From NCBI GenBank assembly GCA_938041325.1, contig CALIAG010000203.1, forward strand, positions 1 through 42,158: a stretch of DNA of 42,158 nucleotides. The letters run 5' to 3'. Source of the stretch: an uncultured Saprospiraceae bacterium (lineage in GTDB: Bacteria; Bacteroidota; Bacteroidia; Chitinophagales; Saprospiraceae). The position numbers and the translations under genes are program-made. Shown one piece after another: positions 33,901-42,158 of this stretch (the first letter of the stretch is position 1; the number at the start of each line of letters is the position of its first letter). The notes beneath the pieces are model-generated. The model did not search any database. It had not been told where the DNA came from and saw only the letters and a list, made by a program, of their open reading frames with translations.

Positions 33901-36900
33901 AATGCGGATGGACCAGTTCCTGAAATTCTTTCTACTACACCAGCTACATGTAATGAATCAAATGGTACGGCTACTTTAGGACCAATTGGTCTTGAGTTTA
34001 GATGGTGTGACGGAACAGAAGGGAATAATGCAATTGGATTACCAGCAGGAACATGCGCTGTTACAGTAACTGACCCTGCAACGAATTGCTTCAATGTAGT
34101 TACAATAAATATAGAAGAATTTAATCCTCTAACTGCTTCTCCGATATTCAATACTTTACCAGATTGTGGATCATCTAATGGTTCTGTAAGTATCGAGGTC
34201 GGAATGGGAAGCTTCGATTATTCTTTCGAATGGAGTGACGGAGGTTCTGGTGCTGACAGGAATGACCTTTCAGCAGGTACGTATACCGTTACCGTTACAG
34301 ATAATGGGCCAACGGGTTGTGTGACCACTACTACCTTCACCTTATTAAATGGAGGCACAACAGGAGCTACAGTAAATATTACAAACAATCCTGTTGAAGT
34401 GACTTGTATTGGTGATGCAGATGGAGAAGTAATCTTTGATGTAGTTTTATCACCTGATTTTGATGGACCTGAAGAAATACAATTGGTTAATAATAACGGA
34501 ATGATTGTTTCCAACGGAACTTTATCTCCTGGTGAATATTGTATAAACGTCTTAGATGCTATGGGTTGCTTTGTAGCTGCAGAATGTTTTACTGTTGTAG
34601 AACCTGATCAAATTGATGTAGATGTTGCTATCCTTCCAGCTGATTGTGACGCAGGAGGAACAATTACAATTACAGATGTGAGAGGTGGAAATGGAGGATA
34701 TGTATTTGATTGGGCGGACCTTTCAGGTACAGACAATTCAATGAATAGAGCGGGACTTGCAGAAGGAGTTTATAATCTTACTGTTACAGATAGTAAAGGT
34801 TGTTTCGTTGTTGTAAACACGATGGCAGTAGAAGATGTTTGTGTCCCTTGCCCTCCTCCAATTATAGCAAGTGTTGTTGTTGTTGAAGCGAATTGCGGTG
34901 AATCAGATGGTTTGGCTGCTATTAACATGGCTGAAGGAAATGAAAATTTTAGTTTCGAATGGAGTCCAAATGTAAGCAATACAGGAAGCGCTAATGGTAT
35001 TTCATCTGGAGCTTATTCTGTTACTATAACCAGTCTGAGTGGATTAGCTTGTACGATAATTGAAGACTTTTCAGTAGGTACAATTAATGGTCTTGGATCA
35101 GGAGTTGAAACTGTTCGTAATGCAAGTTGTGGAGGAGCAGATGGTTTTGCTAGCCTTTCACCTGCATCATTTACATATACTTGGATACATGATGGAGTAA
35201 CAGGTGCTGAGAGATCTGACCTTGCAGAAGGAACCTACATTGTAGAAATCATGGATCCTAATAACTCTGATTGTCTTGATGCAATTACGGTTGTGATTGG
35301 ATCTGATAATCCGCTTATTATCACACCAGTTGTTAATGTAGCTCCAGATTGTGGAGACTCAAATGGTTCGGTTACTTTAGATATAGAAGGAGGATCAGGA
35401 GATTATTCATTTAGTTGGGGAACTGGTGCAACACAGACAAACCTTGCAGGAGGACAACAAATGGTCATGATAACAGATAATGTTACTGGCTGTCAGTCTC
35501 AAACCAACTTTACATTAAATGAAAATGTACCAGTTGCAGATGTAGTTATCGAACCACAAGTAAATACATCCTGTCCAGGTTCTGAAGATGGTTTTGTAGA
35601 ATTAAATAACCTTACTTTCAGTCCAGGCTTCGTTCAACCAGCTACGGTAAGAATCGAAGATGTAGATGGCAATCAATTCACAAACGGAGAGTTAATTCCA
35701 GGTGATTATTGTGTAATAGTAAGAGATGGAAATGGATGTATCGCAGGATCAAATTGTTTCCGCGTAAGAAATGCACCTCAAATAGATGTGGATATAGAAT
35801 TGTTTAATCAACAATGTTCTGCTCCTGGTATGATCAATTTGGTTGACGTTTCTGGTGGAAACGGAGACTTTGAATTTAACTGGATGGATATTGATATGCC
35901 GGAGGAGCCACAAAATCGTGATTCTATTGGAGCTGCAGAATACACAATCGTTGTCAGTGATAGCGAAGGATGTATGGTCTCTCAAGCTTTGGTAATTGAA
36001 GATGAAAGATATGATTTAGATTTGGAAACTGAATCTGATAATGTATCGTGTAATGGAAGTGCAGATGGATCAATTGATATAACTCCCTCTGAAGGAATTG
36101 GACCTTATACTTTCGATTGGAATATTGATGAAAATGAAGGCTCAATTGATGAATTAGAACCAGGTACTTATGAAGTCACTGTAACTGATGCAAATGAATG
36201 TACAGCAGAATCTTCATTCATAATTCAAGAACCTGTACCACTAGAAATTGACTTAGGTAATGATACAATGGCGTGTGCAAGTTCTATCGTAATTGGATTG
36301 CCTGACAATCCGGGTTCAACTTACACTTGGACAGATTCTGATGGAATGGAGATTGGCAATGAATCTACTATAGATGTTTCTCCTGCTGGTACGAGTACTT
36401 ATTACCTCGCTTTTGTAGATGGTAATGGGTGTATGGCAATGGATTCTATCAACGTAATGGCTGGAGATCTTGATGCAGATTTTGGATTTAACTTAGATGC
36501 CTGTTCTGATGTAGCAGAAATTTCTTTGTCAGATCAATCATCAAGTAACTTCGATCCAATCTCAAGTTGGAGTTGGTCTCTAAGTAATGGGATGGAATCT
36601 GAGTTGCAAAATCCAACGTTCACAGTTGATTCATCTCAATCATTAGATATCGTTCTTACAATCGAAACTACTGAAGGATGTATTCAAACGATTACTCAAT
36701 CTTTTGAAGTTGATCCGGTTGATGTGATTGTTCCTGATGCTTCAGAATGTATGAACGTAGATGAAGTTCAATTGAATGAAATCAACGCAAATAGTAATTA
36801 TACATTCGCTTGGGATCAAGATGGAACGTTAGATAATCCAAACATTCCAAACCCAATTTCAACAGCAACTGAAAATACAACATATACAGTTACTATAACA

Positions 36901-37974
36901 AACGAAGATGGTACTTGTGAAGTAGAGGAAATGGTAAATGTTAACTTCTACGAAAATGTTGATGTGAATGCATCAGGTAACCAAACCGTTTGTGAGGAAT
37001 CTGAAGTTGATTTAGAAGTAACAAGTAGTAATGCAACAACCTTCAATTGGTTTACCGATCAAGGTACTGCTGGTAATGGTTCAACTATATCCGTTGGAAG
37101 TGGACCTGCAGGAGCAGAAGAAACTTATTATGTAGAAGCAGTTGATGGCAATGGTTGTTCAGCTATTGATACGGTTTTGGTTTCCAATAGATCAATAATT
37201 TTTGAATTAGATCAAGAACAAACAATCGTTTGTGAAGATGAACAATATACGGTTGAGCCAATTGGTGGTTTAAGTACTGAAGGATTTAACTTCAACTACT
37301 TCCCTCCAGAAATTGTTTCTGATGAAACTACAATTGAATCAGAACCTATTATTGCGCCAATTGAAAATACTTTCTTTGTTGTTGAAGCTTCGAATGAATA
37401 CGGTTGTGCAACCTCTGACAGTATCTTTGTTACGGTTTCTAGAATAGACGATAATGTAGAAGCATTAGCTGATCCTCCGGAAATCATTGCTGGTCAAACT
37501 TCACAATTATCTGTAGATAATAACAATGGTTTGATATTTGAATGGGACAATGAAACTACTTTGGATGACCCAACTTTAGAGGATCCTTTAGCAATGCCAG
37601 AAGAAACGACGTCCTATAAAGTGATTGTAATTAATGAAGATGGATGTGCAGAAGAGAGGACAGTAACAGTAGTAGTGAGAAGTCCCGATTGCGCAGAACC
37701 ATTCGTGTTCGTACCAAATGCATTTTCACCTAACGATGATGGAATGAATGATGTATTCCGAATCAGAGGAGAGTTATATATTACTGAATCTTACTTAGTT
37801 GTGTATTCTCGATGGGGTGAAAAAATGTTTGAATCTGATAACATTAATACTGGCTGGGATGGCAGCTTTAAAGGAGAAGATTTATGTTCTGATGTTTATG
37901 CTTACTATTACAGAGTAGTTTGTAATGATGGGCAAGAATTAGAAGGTAAAGGAAACGTTTCTCTTTTAAGATAA
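30982..37974 (+). CDS. Giant SprB-like surface adhesin with T9SS type B (CHU_C) sorting domain
   Basis: The 2330-residue protein has a signal peptide (MNKSILTYILFLAFGFISQSAFA). Six SprB repeats of 75-78 residues follow (about 46-500; a motif like CNGANDGSATIGASGG, then YTYLWND..GAT and GLAAGTYTVTVTDANGC). Next come three ~393-residue super-units (503-896, 897-1289, 1290-~1674), one more SprB-type repeat, and PKD/Ig-like modules (~1750-2230). The last ~90 residues are the gliding-motility-associated C-terminal domain: FVFVPNAFSPNDDGMNDVFRI, VYSRWGEKMFES, GWDGSFKGEDLCSDVYAYYYRV. The protein should be exported by the Sec path and the T9SS and stay on the cell surface for adhesion or gliding. It closes the operon with PorP/SprF and PorE-like genes; a strong terminator follows. 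Confidence 0.95.
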   Translation: MNKSILTYILFLAFGFISQSAFANNDIVCADDDLNLNVRLDINNESCLGGNDGAAAAQPDGGLPPYTYLWNTGATTQIITGLVAGPYSVTVTDAAGATATASGIVEKGYIIHVPTNANYETCDGSMDAEAAVFPEGGVQPYSYLWNDPAGQTTFTATGLSAGTYLVTVTDGNGCSNVASVTVETSPEGIWIMTSSTPTTCHGGNDGTAHVSIMTGTAPFITVWDDPAMQTGTDPVGLAPGTYGVTVTDANGCEAIGSVTIGEAPEMGFVSQNSTPADCGSNNGTASVQVFGGTPGYTYLWNDPAGQTSATATGLAAGTYSVVVTDANGCQINTSVVVEQSSGSINLNIDALSNVTCNGANDGSATIGASGGTSPYSFVWNEIPGLSGATATGLAAGTYTVVVTGTNGCSNTISVTITEPSALSASFTTMNSVCGAATGSATVNVSGGTASYTYLWSDAAGQTSAMATGLAAGAYSVTVTDANNCQSIFGPVTIGDDCGPEVECSTPVISSLVVIESSCGNSNGSATIEMVGGNSNYTFAWTPTGGSQNAATGLAAGTYTVVITDVSDAACTITEVFTVGNADGPTPVIVSTTPATCNEFNGTATLGPIGLQFAWCDGTVGNNAISLPVGACAVTVTDPNTGCFNVVTVNIEEFIPLTASATINAQPSCGIADGAVSIVVEMGSFDYSYNWSDGGSGVSRNDLAAGTYTVTVTDNGPTGCVTTTTFTLINDGVSGAEVNIQSDPVLVTCIGDSDGNVEYDITYAAGFVNPPSVFITNGGGTVFENGSLAPGEYCINVVDGNGCFAAFNCFSVVEPEQIDLDIAILPAGCDMGGTITITDVRGGNGGYTFDWGDLAGSDNSMDRAGIAEGTYNLTVTDSKGCSVSVNNLAVGRVCEPTCDTPVISSIVVIESTCGNAIGSATIQMVGGNDNYSFDWSPAGGSENAATGLEAGTYTVIITDLSDAACTITEVFTVGNADGPVPEILSTTPATCNESNGTATLGPIGLEFRWCDGTEGNNAIGLPAGTCAVTVTDPATNCFNVVTINIEEFNPLTASPIFNTLPDCGSSNGSVSIEVGMGSFDYSFEWSDGGSGADRNDLSAGTYTVTVTDNGPTGCVTTTTFTLLNGGTTGATVNITNNPVEVTCIGDADGEVIFDVVLSPDFDGPEEIQLVNNNGMIVSNGTLSPGEYCINVLDAMGCFVAAECFTVVEPDQIDVDVAILPADCDAGGTITITDVRGGNGGYVFDWADLSGTDNSMNRAGLAEGVYNLTVTDSKGCFVVVNTMAVEDVCVPCPPPIIASVVVVEANCGESDGLAAINMAEGNENFSFEWSPNVSNTGSANGISSGAYSVTITSLSGLACTIIEDFSVGTINGLGSGVETVRNASCGGADGFASLSPASFTYTWIHDGVTGAERSDLAEGTYIVEIMDPNNSDCLDAITVVIGSDNPLIITPVVNVAPDCGDSNGSVTLDIEGGSGDYSFSWGTGATQTNLAGGQQMVMITDNVTGCQSQTNFTLNENVPVADVVIEPQVNTSCPGSEDGFVELNNLTFSPGFVQPATVRIEDVDGNQFTNGELIPGDYCVIVRDGNGCIAGSNCFRVRNAPQIDVDIELFNQQCSAPGMINLVDVSGGNGDFEFNWMDIDMPEEPQNRDSIGAAEYTIVVSDSEGCMVSQALVIEDERYDLDLETESDNVSCNGSADGSIDITPSEGIGPYTFDWNIDENEGSIDELEPGTYEVTVTDANECTAESSFIIQEPVPLEIDLGNDTMACASSIVIGLPDNPGSTYTWTDSDGMEIGNESTIDVSPAGTSTYYLAFVDGNGCMAMDSINVMAGDLDADFGFNLDACSDVAEISLSDQSSSNFDPISSWSWSLSNGMESELQNPTFTVDSSQSLDIVLTIETTEGCIQTITQSFEVDPVDVIVPDASECMNVDEVQLNEINANSNYTFAWDQDGTLDNPNIPNPISTATENTTYTVTITNEDGTCEVEEMVNVNFYENVDVNASGNQTVCEESEVDLEVTSSNATTFNWFTDQGTAGNGSTISVGSGPAGAEETYYVEAVDGNGCSAIDTVLVSNRSIIFELDQEQTIVCEDEQYTVEPIGGLSTEGFNFNYFPPEIVSDETTIESEPIIAPIENTFFVVEASNEYGCATSDSIFVTVSRIDDNVEALADPPEIIAGQTSQLSVDNNNGLIFEWDNETTLDDPTLEDPLAMPEETTSYKVIVINEDGCAEERTVTVVVRSPDCAEPFVFVPNAFSPNDDGMNDVFRIRGELYITESYLVVYSRWGEKMFESDNINTGWDGSFKGEDLCSDVYAYYYRVVCNDGQELEGKGNVSLLR
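31120..32487 (+). repeat. Six tandem SprB repeats in the adhesin gene
   Basis: The conserved Cys codon of each repeat lies at 31120, 31345, 31579, 31813, 32047 and 32278, i.e. spacings of 225, 234, 234, 234 and 231 bp. Repeats 2 and 4 share a near-identical stretch coding for YLWNDPAGQT. Confidence 0.9.
32488..36003 (+). repeat. Three ~1.18-kb super-units in the adhesin gene
   Basis: Super-units begin at the Cys codons 32488, 33670 and 34849 (periods 1182 and 1179 bp); the third ends at about 36003. Units 1 and 2 are very similar in protein (e.g. both have ACTITEVFTVGNADGP and GCVTTTTFTL), while unit 3 is more diverged. A 33-nt run is identical between 33487-33519 and 34669-34701. Elsewhere most differences between units 1 and 2 look synonymous. 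Confidence 0.9.
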
Positions 37975-37986
37975 ATTTCAAATAAT

Positions 37987-38021
37987 CACAAAAGGCTTTC
38001 TATTTTGGAAAGCCTTTTGTG
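37987..38021. terminator. Intrinsic terminator after the SprB-like adhesin gene
   Basis: A 14-bp perfect stem (37987-38000 with 38008-38021; CACAAAAGGCTTTC arm) and a 7-nt loop, 12 bp after the stop codon. Stem T-run TTTTGTG on the plus side. Confidence 0.85.
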
Positions 38022-38226
38022 TATTAATATTTAAGTTTTCGCGTTTGAAGTAATTGTACAAAGACAAATAGCACAAAATCTTTTCTCTTCTTTAAACAAC
38101 TCATTCCAATTACCGTATATTAAATTGTTGGGTGAGTTTTTTAAATTGCTTTTCTTCTGAAAGCAAAATTTTACCTCTCCCTGTTTATTGTTTTTAATTA
38201 TTTGATCAGTCCCCAAGACATGTCAT

Positions 38227-41200
38227 ATGATGAAATATTTACTAGGTATCTTATGTACCTTTTTTGCTATATCCGGAATTAACGCACAGGTTATTTATGT
38301 CAAACCTGGGGCTTCAGGCAATGGGACTTCTTGGTCCAATGCTGCTGGAAATCTAAAACAACAAATTGATAATGCTACTTCTGGAACTCAGGTCTGGGTT
38401 GCCCAAGGTACCTATTATCCAACAACATGCTCTTCTTGTAGCTCTAATGATCGAAATTTAAGTTTTGAAATCCCTAGTGGTGTGAAAGTTTACGGTGGAT
38501 TCGCTGGGAATGAAACGAACCTCAATCAAAGAAATTTAAACTCAAATATTACAATCCTCAGTGGTGATATCAACCAAGATAATAACCATTTCAACAACTC
38601 TTATTCTATAGTTTATTTCAAAAATGTTAATAACAATACCCGACTAGACGGCTTTGTCTTAAAACATGGAAATGCAGACAATACAGCTGCAGATTTGCAT
38701 GCAAGAACTGCTAGTGGCGGAGCGATCTATAATGATGGTTCCTTGATGGGATTCAGTTCAAACCCTGAAATTGTTAATTGTACTTTTGAGGAAAACCAAT
38801 CCAGTGGATTTGGCGGAGCTGTTTATAATTATGGAGGATTTTCAGGGGACAATAATTCTAAATTTAGAAATTGTATATTCAGAAATAACAATACAGTCTC
38901 TGCAGGTGGAGCCATGTATAATAATGGAAGTTTTTCAGGAAACTCCAGTCCTGAAGTTATAGATTGTATTTTTGAAAATAATACAAGTCAATTTAATGGC
39001 GGAGCTATTTTCAATCAAGGAAATAGCGACGGACAATCCAATGGCAACTTTGTAAACTGCACCTTTACAGAAAACTATGCGACTTTAAATGGAGGAGCAG
39101 TAGTTAGCAACGGAAATAATGGACACAGTTCTCCGACTTTTCAAGATTGTGAATTTAATAATAATTCTGCCCGCCAGGGAGGAGCTTGTTACAATGATGG
39201 AAGCTTTTCTGGAGAATCTTTCACTTTTTTCAAAAACTGTAACTTCAATTCAAACACCTCTTCGTTTGGTGGTGGAGCAGTTTATAGTTTGGGTTCAGAA
39301 TCTGGCAACGCGAGTCCTACATTGGAAAATTGTAATTTTTTAAGCAATAATGCTGTAAAGTCAGGAGGTGGAGTCTTTTCGAATGGCCTTGGTGGAATCA
39401 GTAATCCAATATTGACCAATTGTGTTTTTACAAGTAATGAAACTGCTGAGTATGGAGGAGCAATATATAATTTGGGGAAAAGTGGAGACGCTAGTCCCAA
39501 AATTACAAATTGTATGTTTATAAATAATCAAGGTACTGCTGCAGGAGCAATATATAATTTGGGGTCAAACAATGGACATAGTGACCCGGTAATAACGAAT
39601 TGTACTTTCTATGGAAACACTGCTTCAGTTGGGGCTTGTGTATATAATCAAGCAAATGATTATAGCGGGAATGTAAGTCCTGTTGTTACCAATTGTATTG
39701 CATGGAATAATGTTGCAACTTCTGGTTTTGGAACATTTTTTCAAAATGGCCATGGTACTCCCACAATTTCTCATTCATTAATCAATGTCGATAATTGCGA
39801 TGATTTAAATACTGGAATCAATGGTACAACAAACTGCGGACCTGGTTTAATTTTTAATGAAAACCCAATGTTTGCTAATGCCGCAGCAATGAATTTTCAT
39901 TTGCAGGAAGAATCTCCAGCGATTGATAATGGAAATAATGCTGCGATAACTTCTACAGGAGTTTTATTCGATCTGGATAGCTTAATAAGAATAAGTAATG
40001 GATTAGTAGACCTAGGTGCATTTGAATTTAATACAAGTTCTTATGTTCCACCAGCAATTGTGTCACACCCAGCAAATCAATCAGGATGTGAAGGGACAAC
40101 TGTTGAATTCGAAGTGTCAGCATCGGGTTCTCAACCAATGAGTTTTCAATGGCAGAAAAATGGAGTTAATATTTCAGGTGCAACAGATAGTGTTTATACA
40201 ATTCCTTCTATAAGTATTGGAAATGAAGGGAATTACGTATGTCGAATAACAGGTTTGTTTGGAGATCTTGTCATCTCTAATGCTGCTTCTTTGGAAGTAT
40301 TTCCGAGTCAAACATTGTCGATCTCAGTACAAGCTTCTGAGACCGAAATTTGCATGGGGGAAAGTATTTTATTTACGGCAGTTGGTTTAAATGGAGGACC
40401 AAGTTCTGATTATCAGTGGAAGAAAAATGGGCAAAATATCGGAACCAATTCAACTACACTTAACTTGTCTAATCTAAATGATGCAGATGTCATTACATGT
40501 GCTCTTTCTTCTTTTGGAAATTGTGTGTTAAACTCACCTATTGAATCCAACTCAATAGAAGTTACCGTGAATAATCTATTGACACCTGATATTGAGATAA
40601 CAAGCAATGATTTAGAAATATGCCAAGGTGCACAAGCTGTATTTACTGCAAATACTACGAATGGAGGAAGTAATCCACAATTTGAATGGTTTATCAACAG
40701 TGAAAGTGTTGGTAACTCTGGAAATGAGTTCTCCACTTCCAGTTTAAGCAATAATGACATAATTTCTTGCCAACTAACTTCCTCTGCAATATGCTTAGCA
40801 AGTAGCACTTCAACTTCAAATGAATTACAAGTTGAAGTGAATGAAATTTTAACAACAAATATCACAATCGATGCAAGTTCAATTGAAATTTGTGAAGGTC
40901 AGCAAGTAACTATAATGGCGACTATTGAGAATGGAGGGGACAACCCAGAATTTCAATGGAAATTAAATAATCAATTGCTTACTGAAAATAGCAATAGCAT
41001 TGTTTTTACTGATCTTGAAAATGAGGACCAATTAACATGTAATCTAATTTCTTCAGAGTCTTGTGTCACTTCTGATAATGTAGAATCTAACGCAATTGAT
41101 TTTTTAGTAAACACCAATTTGGAAGTCAGCGCTATTCTTTCTGCTTCTGCAATGGAAGTATGTGCTGGAGAAACCATTGACTTTTCTGTGGATATTGAAA

Positions 41201-42158
41201 ATGGAGGATCCGAGCCATTGTATGAATGGCTGGTGAATGGAAATGACTTAGATTTAAATACGCCTGAATTTTCACCAAACAATTTAAATGACGGAGATGT
41301 AATTACCTGTCAAGTTATTTCTAATGAGACCTGCACTATTGAAAATTCAATTTTTACAAATAGTGTTGAAGTACAAGTAAATCCAATTTTAACTTTATCA
41401 GCAGATATATACACCGTTGATACAAGTGTTTGTAATAATGAAGAAGTTACATTCACCATCGATGTTGAAAATGAAGGGTCAAATCCTAGCTATACCTGGC
41501 AAGTAAATGGAGAAGACCGTTCAACAGGAGAGTCGTTTTCTTATAGCGATTTCGATACTGCGGATGAAGTACAATGTATTGTTACGTCTTCTGAAAACTG
41601 CTTACTTGAAAACACAATTACTTCAAATATTATTTCTTTAACCGTTAGTGATAATTTAGAGGTTACTGTTGATTTGAACACCTTGCAAGAAGACATTTGT
41701 GAAAATGGCAATGCTATATTTATAGCTAATCCTTCAAATGGAGGTGTTAATCCTTCTTATGAATGGATACTAAATAATACTCCTCTTTCCGAAACTTCAG
41801 ATTCTTTAAATTTTACTGATTTAGCAGAAGGTGACAGTATTCAAGTCTTCTTGACTTCATCCATTTCTTGTGCAAGTAATAGTGTAGCAGTTTCAGATAT
41901 ATATGAGGTCATATACTCTCCAAGCCTCGTTCCGTCAATTTCGATTAGCTCTCCAGATACACCATTTTGTGATAATCAACTCGTTTTATTTCAAGCAGAT
42001 GTCTTGAATGAAGGCCTTGAACCCACATACGAGTGGTTTTTGAATGGTGCAGTTTTGACTGAAAATGGCAGGCAGATTTCTATTGAAATAGTTCAAGGAG
42101 ATGAAATTTATAGCATTTTAACCTCCTCAGAAACTTGTCTTTTACAAGAAAAAGATAC
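38227..42158 (+). CDS. Large surface protein: beta-helix plus Ig-like modules, C-terminus beyond the window
   Basis: My translation from the ATG at 38227 (or the adjacent one at 38230) is open to the window edge, about 1310 residues. It starts with a signal peptide, MMKYLLGILCTFFAISGINAQ, then VIYVKPGASGNGTSWSNAAGNL and the KVYGGFAGNET loop typical of parallel beta-helix (pectin-lyase-like) proteins. About nine coils of ~37 residues follow, with NCTFxxN...GGAxYNxG motifs (38770-39710). After a linker, eight Ig-like modules of about 90 residues begin at 40048, each opening with an xxCxGxxVxF-like strand and containing a (Y/F)xW motif such as PSFQW. Such proteins are usually T9SS substrates; the sorting domain would lie past the edge. 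The 252-bp gap and the terminator before it show a separate transcription unit. Confidence 0.9.
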   Translation, partial: MMKYLLGILCTFFAISGINAQVIYVKPGASGNGTSWSNAAGNLKQQIDNATSGTQVWVAQGTYYPTTCSSCSSNDRNLSFEIPSGVKVYGGFAGNETNLNQRNLNSNITILSGDINQDNNHFNNSYSIVYFKNVNNNTRLDGFVLKHGNADNTAADLHARTASGGAIYNDGSLMGFSSNPEIVNCTFEENQSSGFGGAVYNYGGFSGDNNSKFRNCIFRNNNTVSAGGAMYNNGSFSGNSSPEVIDCIFENNTSQFNGGAIFNQGNSDGQSNGNFVNCTFTENYATLNGGAVVSNGNNGHSSPTFQDCEFNNNSARQGGACYNDGSFSGESFTFFKNCNFNSNTSSFGGGAVYSLGSESGNASPTLENCNFLSNNAVKSGGGVFSNGLGGISNPILTNCVFTSNETAEYGGAIYNLGKSGDASPKITNCMFINNQGTAAGAIYNLGSNNGHSDPVITNCTFYGNTASVGACVYNQANDYSGNVSPVVTNCIAWNNVATSGFGTFFQNGHGTPTISHSLINVDNCDDLNTGINGTTNCGPGLIFNENPMFANAAAMNFHLQEESPAIDNGNNAAITSTGVLFDLDSLIRISNGLVDLGAFEFNTSSYVPPAIVSHPANQSGCEGTTVEFEVSASGSQPMSFQWQKNGVNISGATDSVYTIPSISIGNEGNYVCRITGLFGDLVISNAASLEVFPSQTLSISVQASETEICMGESILFTAVGLNGGPSSDYQWKKNGQNIGTNSTTLNLSNLNDADVITCALSSFGNCVLNSPIESNSIEVTVNNLLTPDIEITSNDLEICQGAQAVFTANTTNGGSNPQFEWFINSESVGNSGNEFSTSSLSNNDIISCQLTSSAICLASSTSTSNELQVEVNEILTTNITIDASSIEICEGQQVTIMATIENGGDNPEFQWKLNNQLLTENSNSIVFTDLENEDQLTCNLISSESCVTSDNVESNAIDFLVNTNLEVSAILSASAMEVCAGETIDFSVDIENGGSEPLYEWLVNGNDLDLNTPEFSPNNLNDGDVITCQVISNETCTIENSIFTNSVEVQVNPILTLSADIYTVDTSVCNNEEVTFTIDVENEGSNPSYTWQVNGEDRSTGESFSYSDFDTADEVQCIVTSSENCLLENTITSNIISLTVSDNLEVTVDLNTLQEDICENGNAIFIANPSNGGVNPSYEWILNNTPLSETSDSLNFTDLAEGDSIQVFLTSSISCASNSVAVSDIYEVIYSPSLVPSISISSPDTPFCDNQLVLFQADVLNEGLEPTYEWFLNGAVLTENGRQISIEIVQGDEIYSILTSSETCLLQEKD
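38770..39710 (+). repeat. Beta-helix coil repeats in the last gene
   Basis: About nine imperfect units of roughly 110 bp encode coils with NC(T/I/E/N)F, N(N/S)xxxxxGGA(V/I)YN and a Ser/Gly/Asp/Pro-rich turn. The Cys in the NC position recurs in nearly every coil. Confidence 0.8.
40087..42158 (+). repeat. Eight Ig-like modules with near-constant 270-bp period
   Basis: The first conserved Cys codon of each module is at 40087, 40351, 40621, 40891, 41161, 41431, 41698 and 41968: spacings 264, 270, 270, 270, 270, 267 and 270 bp. The last module is cut by the window edge. Sequences between modules are well diverged. Confidence 0.9.

Noticed and set aside
33264-34514. Several long minus-strand frames within the adhesin gene (e.g. 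33264-33743, 33834-34151, 34218-34514)
   Set aside because: They arise from the repeat composition of the coding strand (Thr/Gly/Val-rich read backwards) and have no independent evidence.
38031-38216. 61-codon minus-strand frame between the adhesin and beta-helix genes
   Set aside because: No signal, no motif, sits in the expected leader region of the next gene.

Overview
The window comes from a gliding or surface-secreting member of the Bacteroidota. It is AT-rich (roughly 35-38% G+C by eye) and carries a gldKLMN type IX secretion (T9SS) locus, two PorP/SprF-family proteins, a PorE-like OmpA protein, a type B (CHU_C) sorting domain and SprB repeats. Promoters look like the Bacteroidetes TTTG / TAnnTTTG type. 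The long SprB-repeat adhesin and the SMUBP2-like helicase would suit a Saprospiria- or Chitinophagia-like organism, but I cannot fix the genus. No tRNA, rRNA, CRISPR array or transposase was seen.

Layout. (1) 1-1804, minus strand: Ppx/GppA-type phosphatase (cut by the left edge), a small lipoprotein just upstream of it, and an outer-membrane beta-barrel protein. (2) 2012-3179, plus: a small conserved hypothetical overlapping a metallo-beta-lactamase-fold hydrolase. (3) 3560-9520, plus: a PorP/SprF protein, then gldK, gldL, gldM and gldN, the T9SS ring and motor, closed by a strong terminator. (4) 9624-11522, minus: an SF1 (UPF1/IGHMBP2-type) helicase. (5) 11976-14171, plus: a C39-peptidase ABC exporter, preceded by a long imperfect inverted repeat and followed by a 26-bp tandem repeat array. 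(6) 14552-19765, minus: a three-gene signalling operon made of a propeller sensor kinase, a receiver/LytS-type kinase and a LytTR response regulator. (7) 20514-26346, minus: a five-gene cell-wall peptide operon with LD-carboxypeptidase, dipeptide epimerase, an AONS-like PLP enzyme, a class-A beta-lactamase-fold serine hydrolase and a PBP4-type DD-peptidase. (8) 27341-37974, plus: a surface-display operon of PorP/SprF protein, PorE-like OmpA protein and a 2330-residue SprB-like adhesin with a type B C-terminal sorting domain. (9) 38227 to the right edge, plus: a second giant surface protein, unfinished, with a beta-helix followed by at least eight Ig-like modules.

How it fits together. GldLM is the proton-driven motor and GldKN the periplasmic ring of the T9SS. 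The 27-38 kb operon looks like a substrate cassette for that machine: the SprB-like adhesin is the cargo, and the PorP/SprF and OmpA proteins are its probable outer-membrane and peptidoglycan anchors. The 20-26 kb operon turns over peptidoglycan peptides and contains one enzyme, the AONS-like protein, whose role there is not obvious.

The least explained parts are the 26-bp repeat array with A/B alternation, the ~164-nt inverted repeat before the C39 exporter, the hairpin-rich stretch around 20170-20425, the PLP enzyme in the murein operon, and the nested repeat architecture of the two giant surface proteins.
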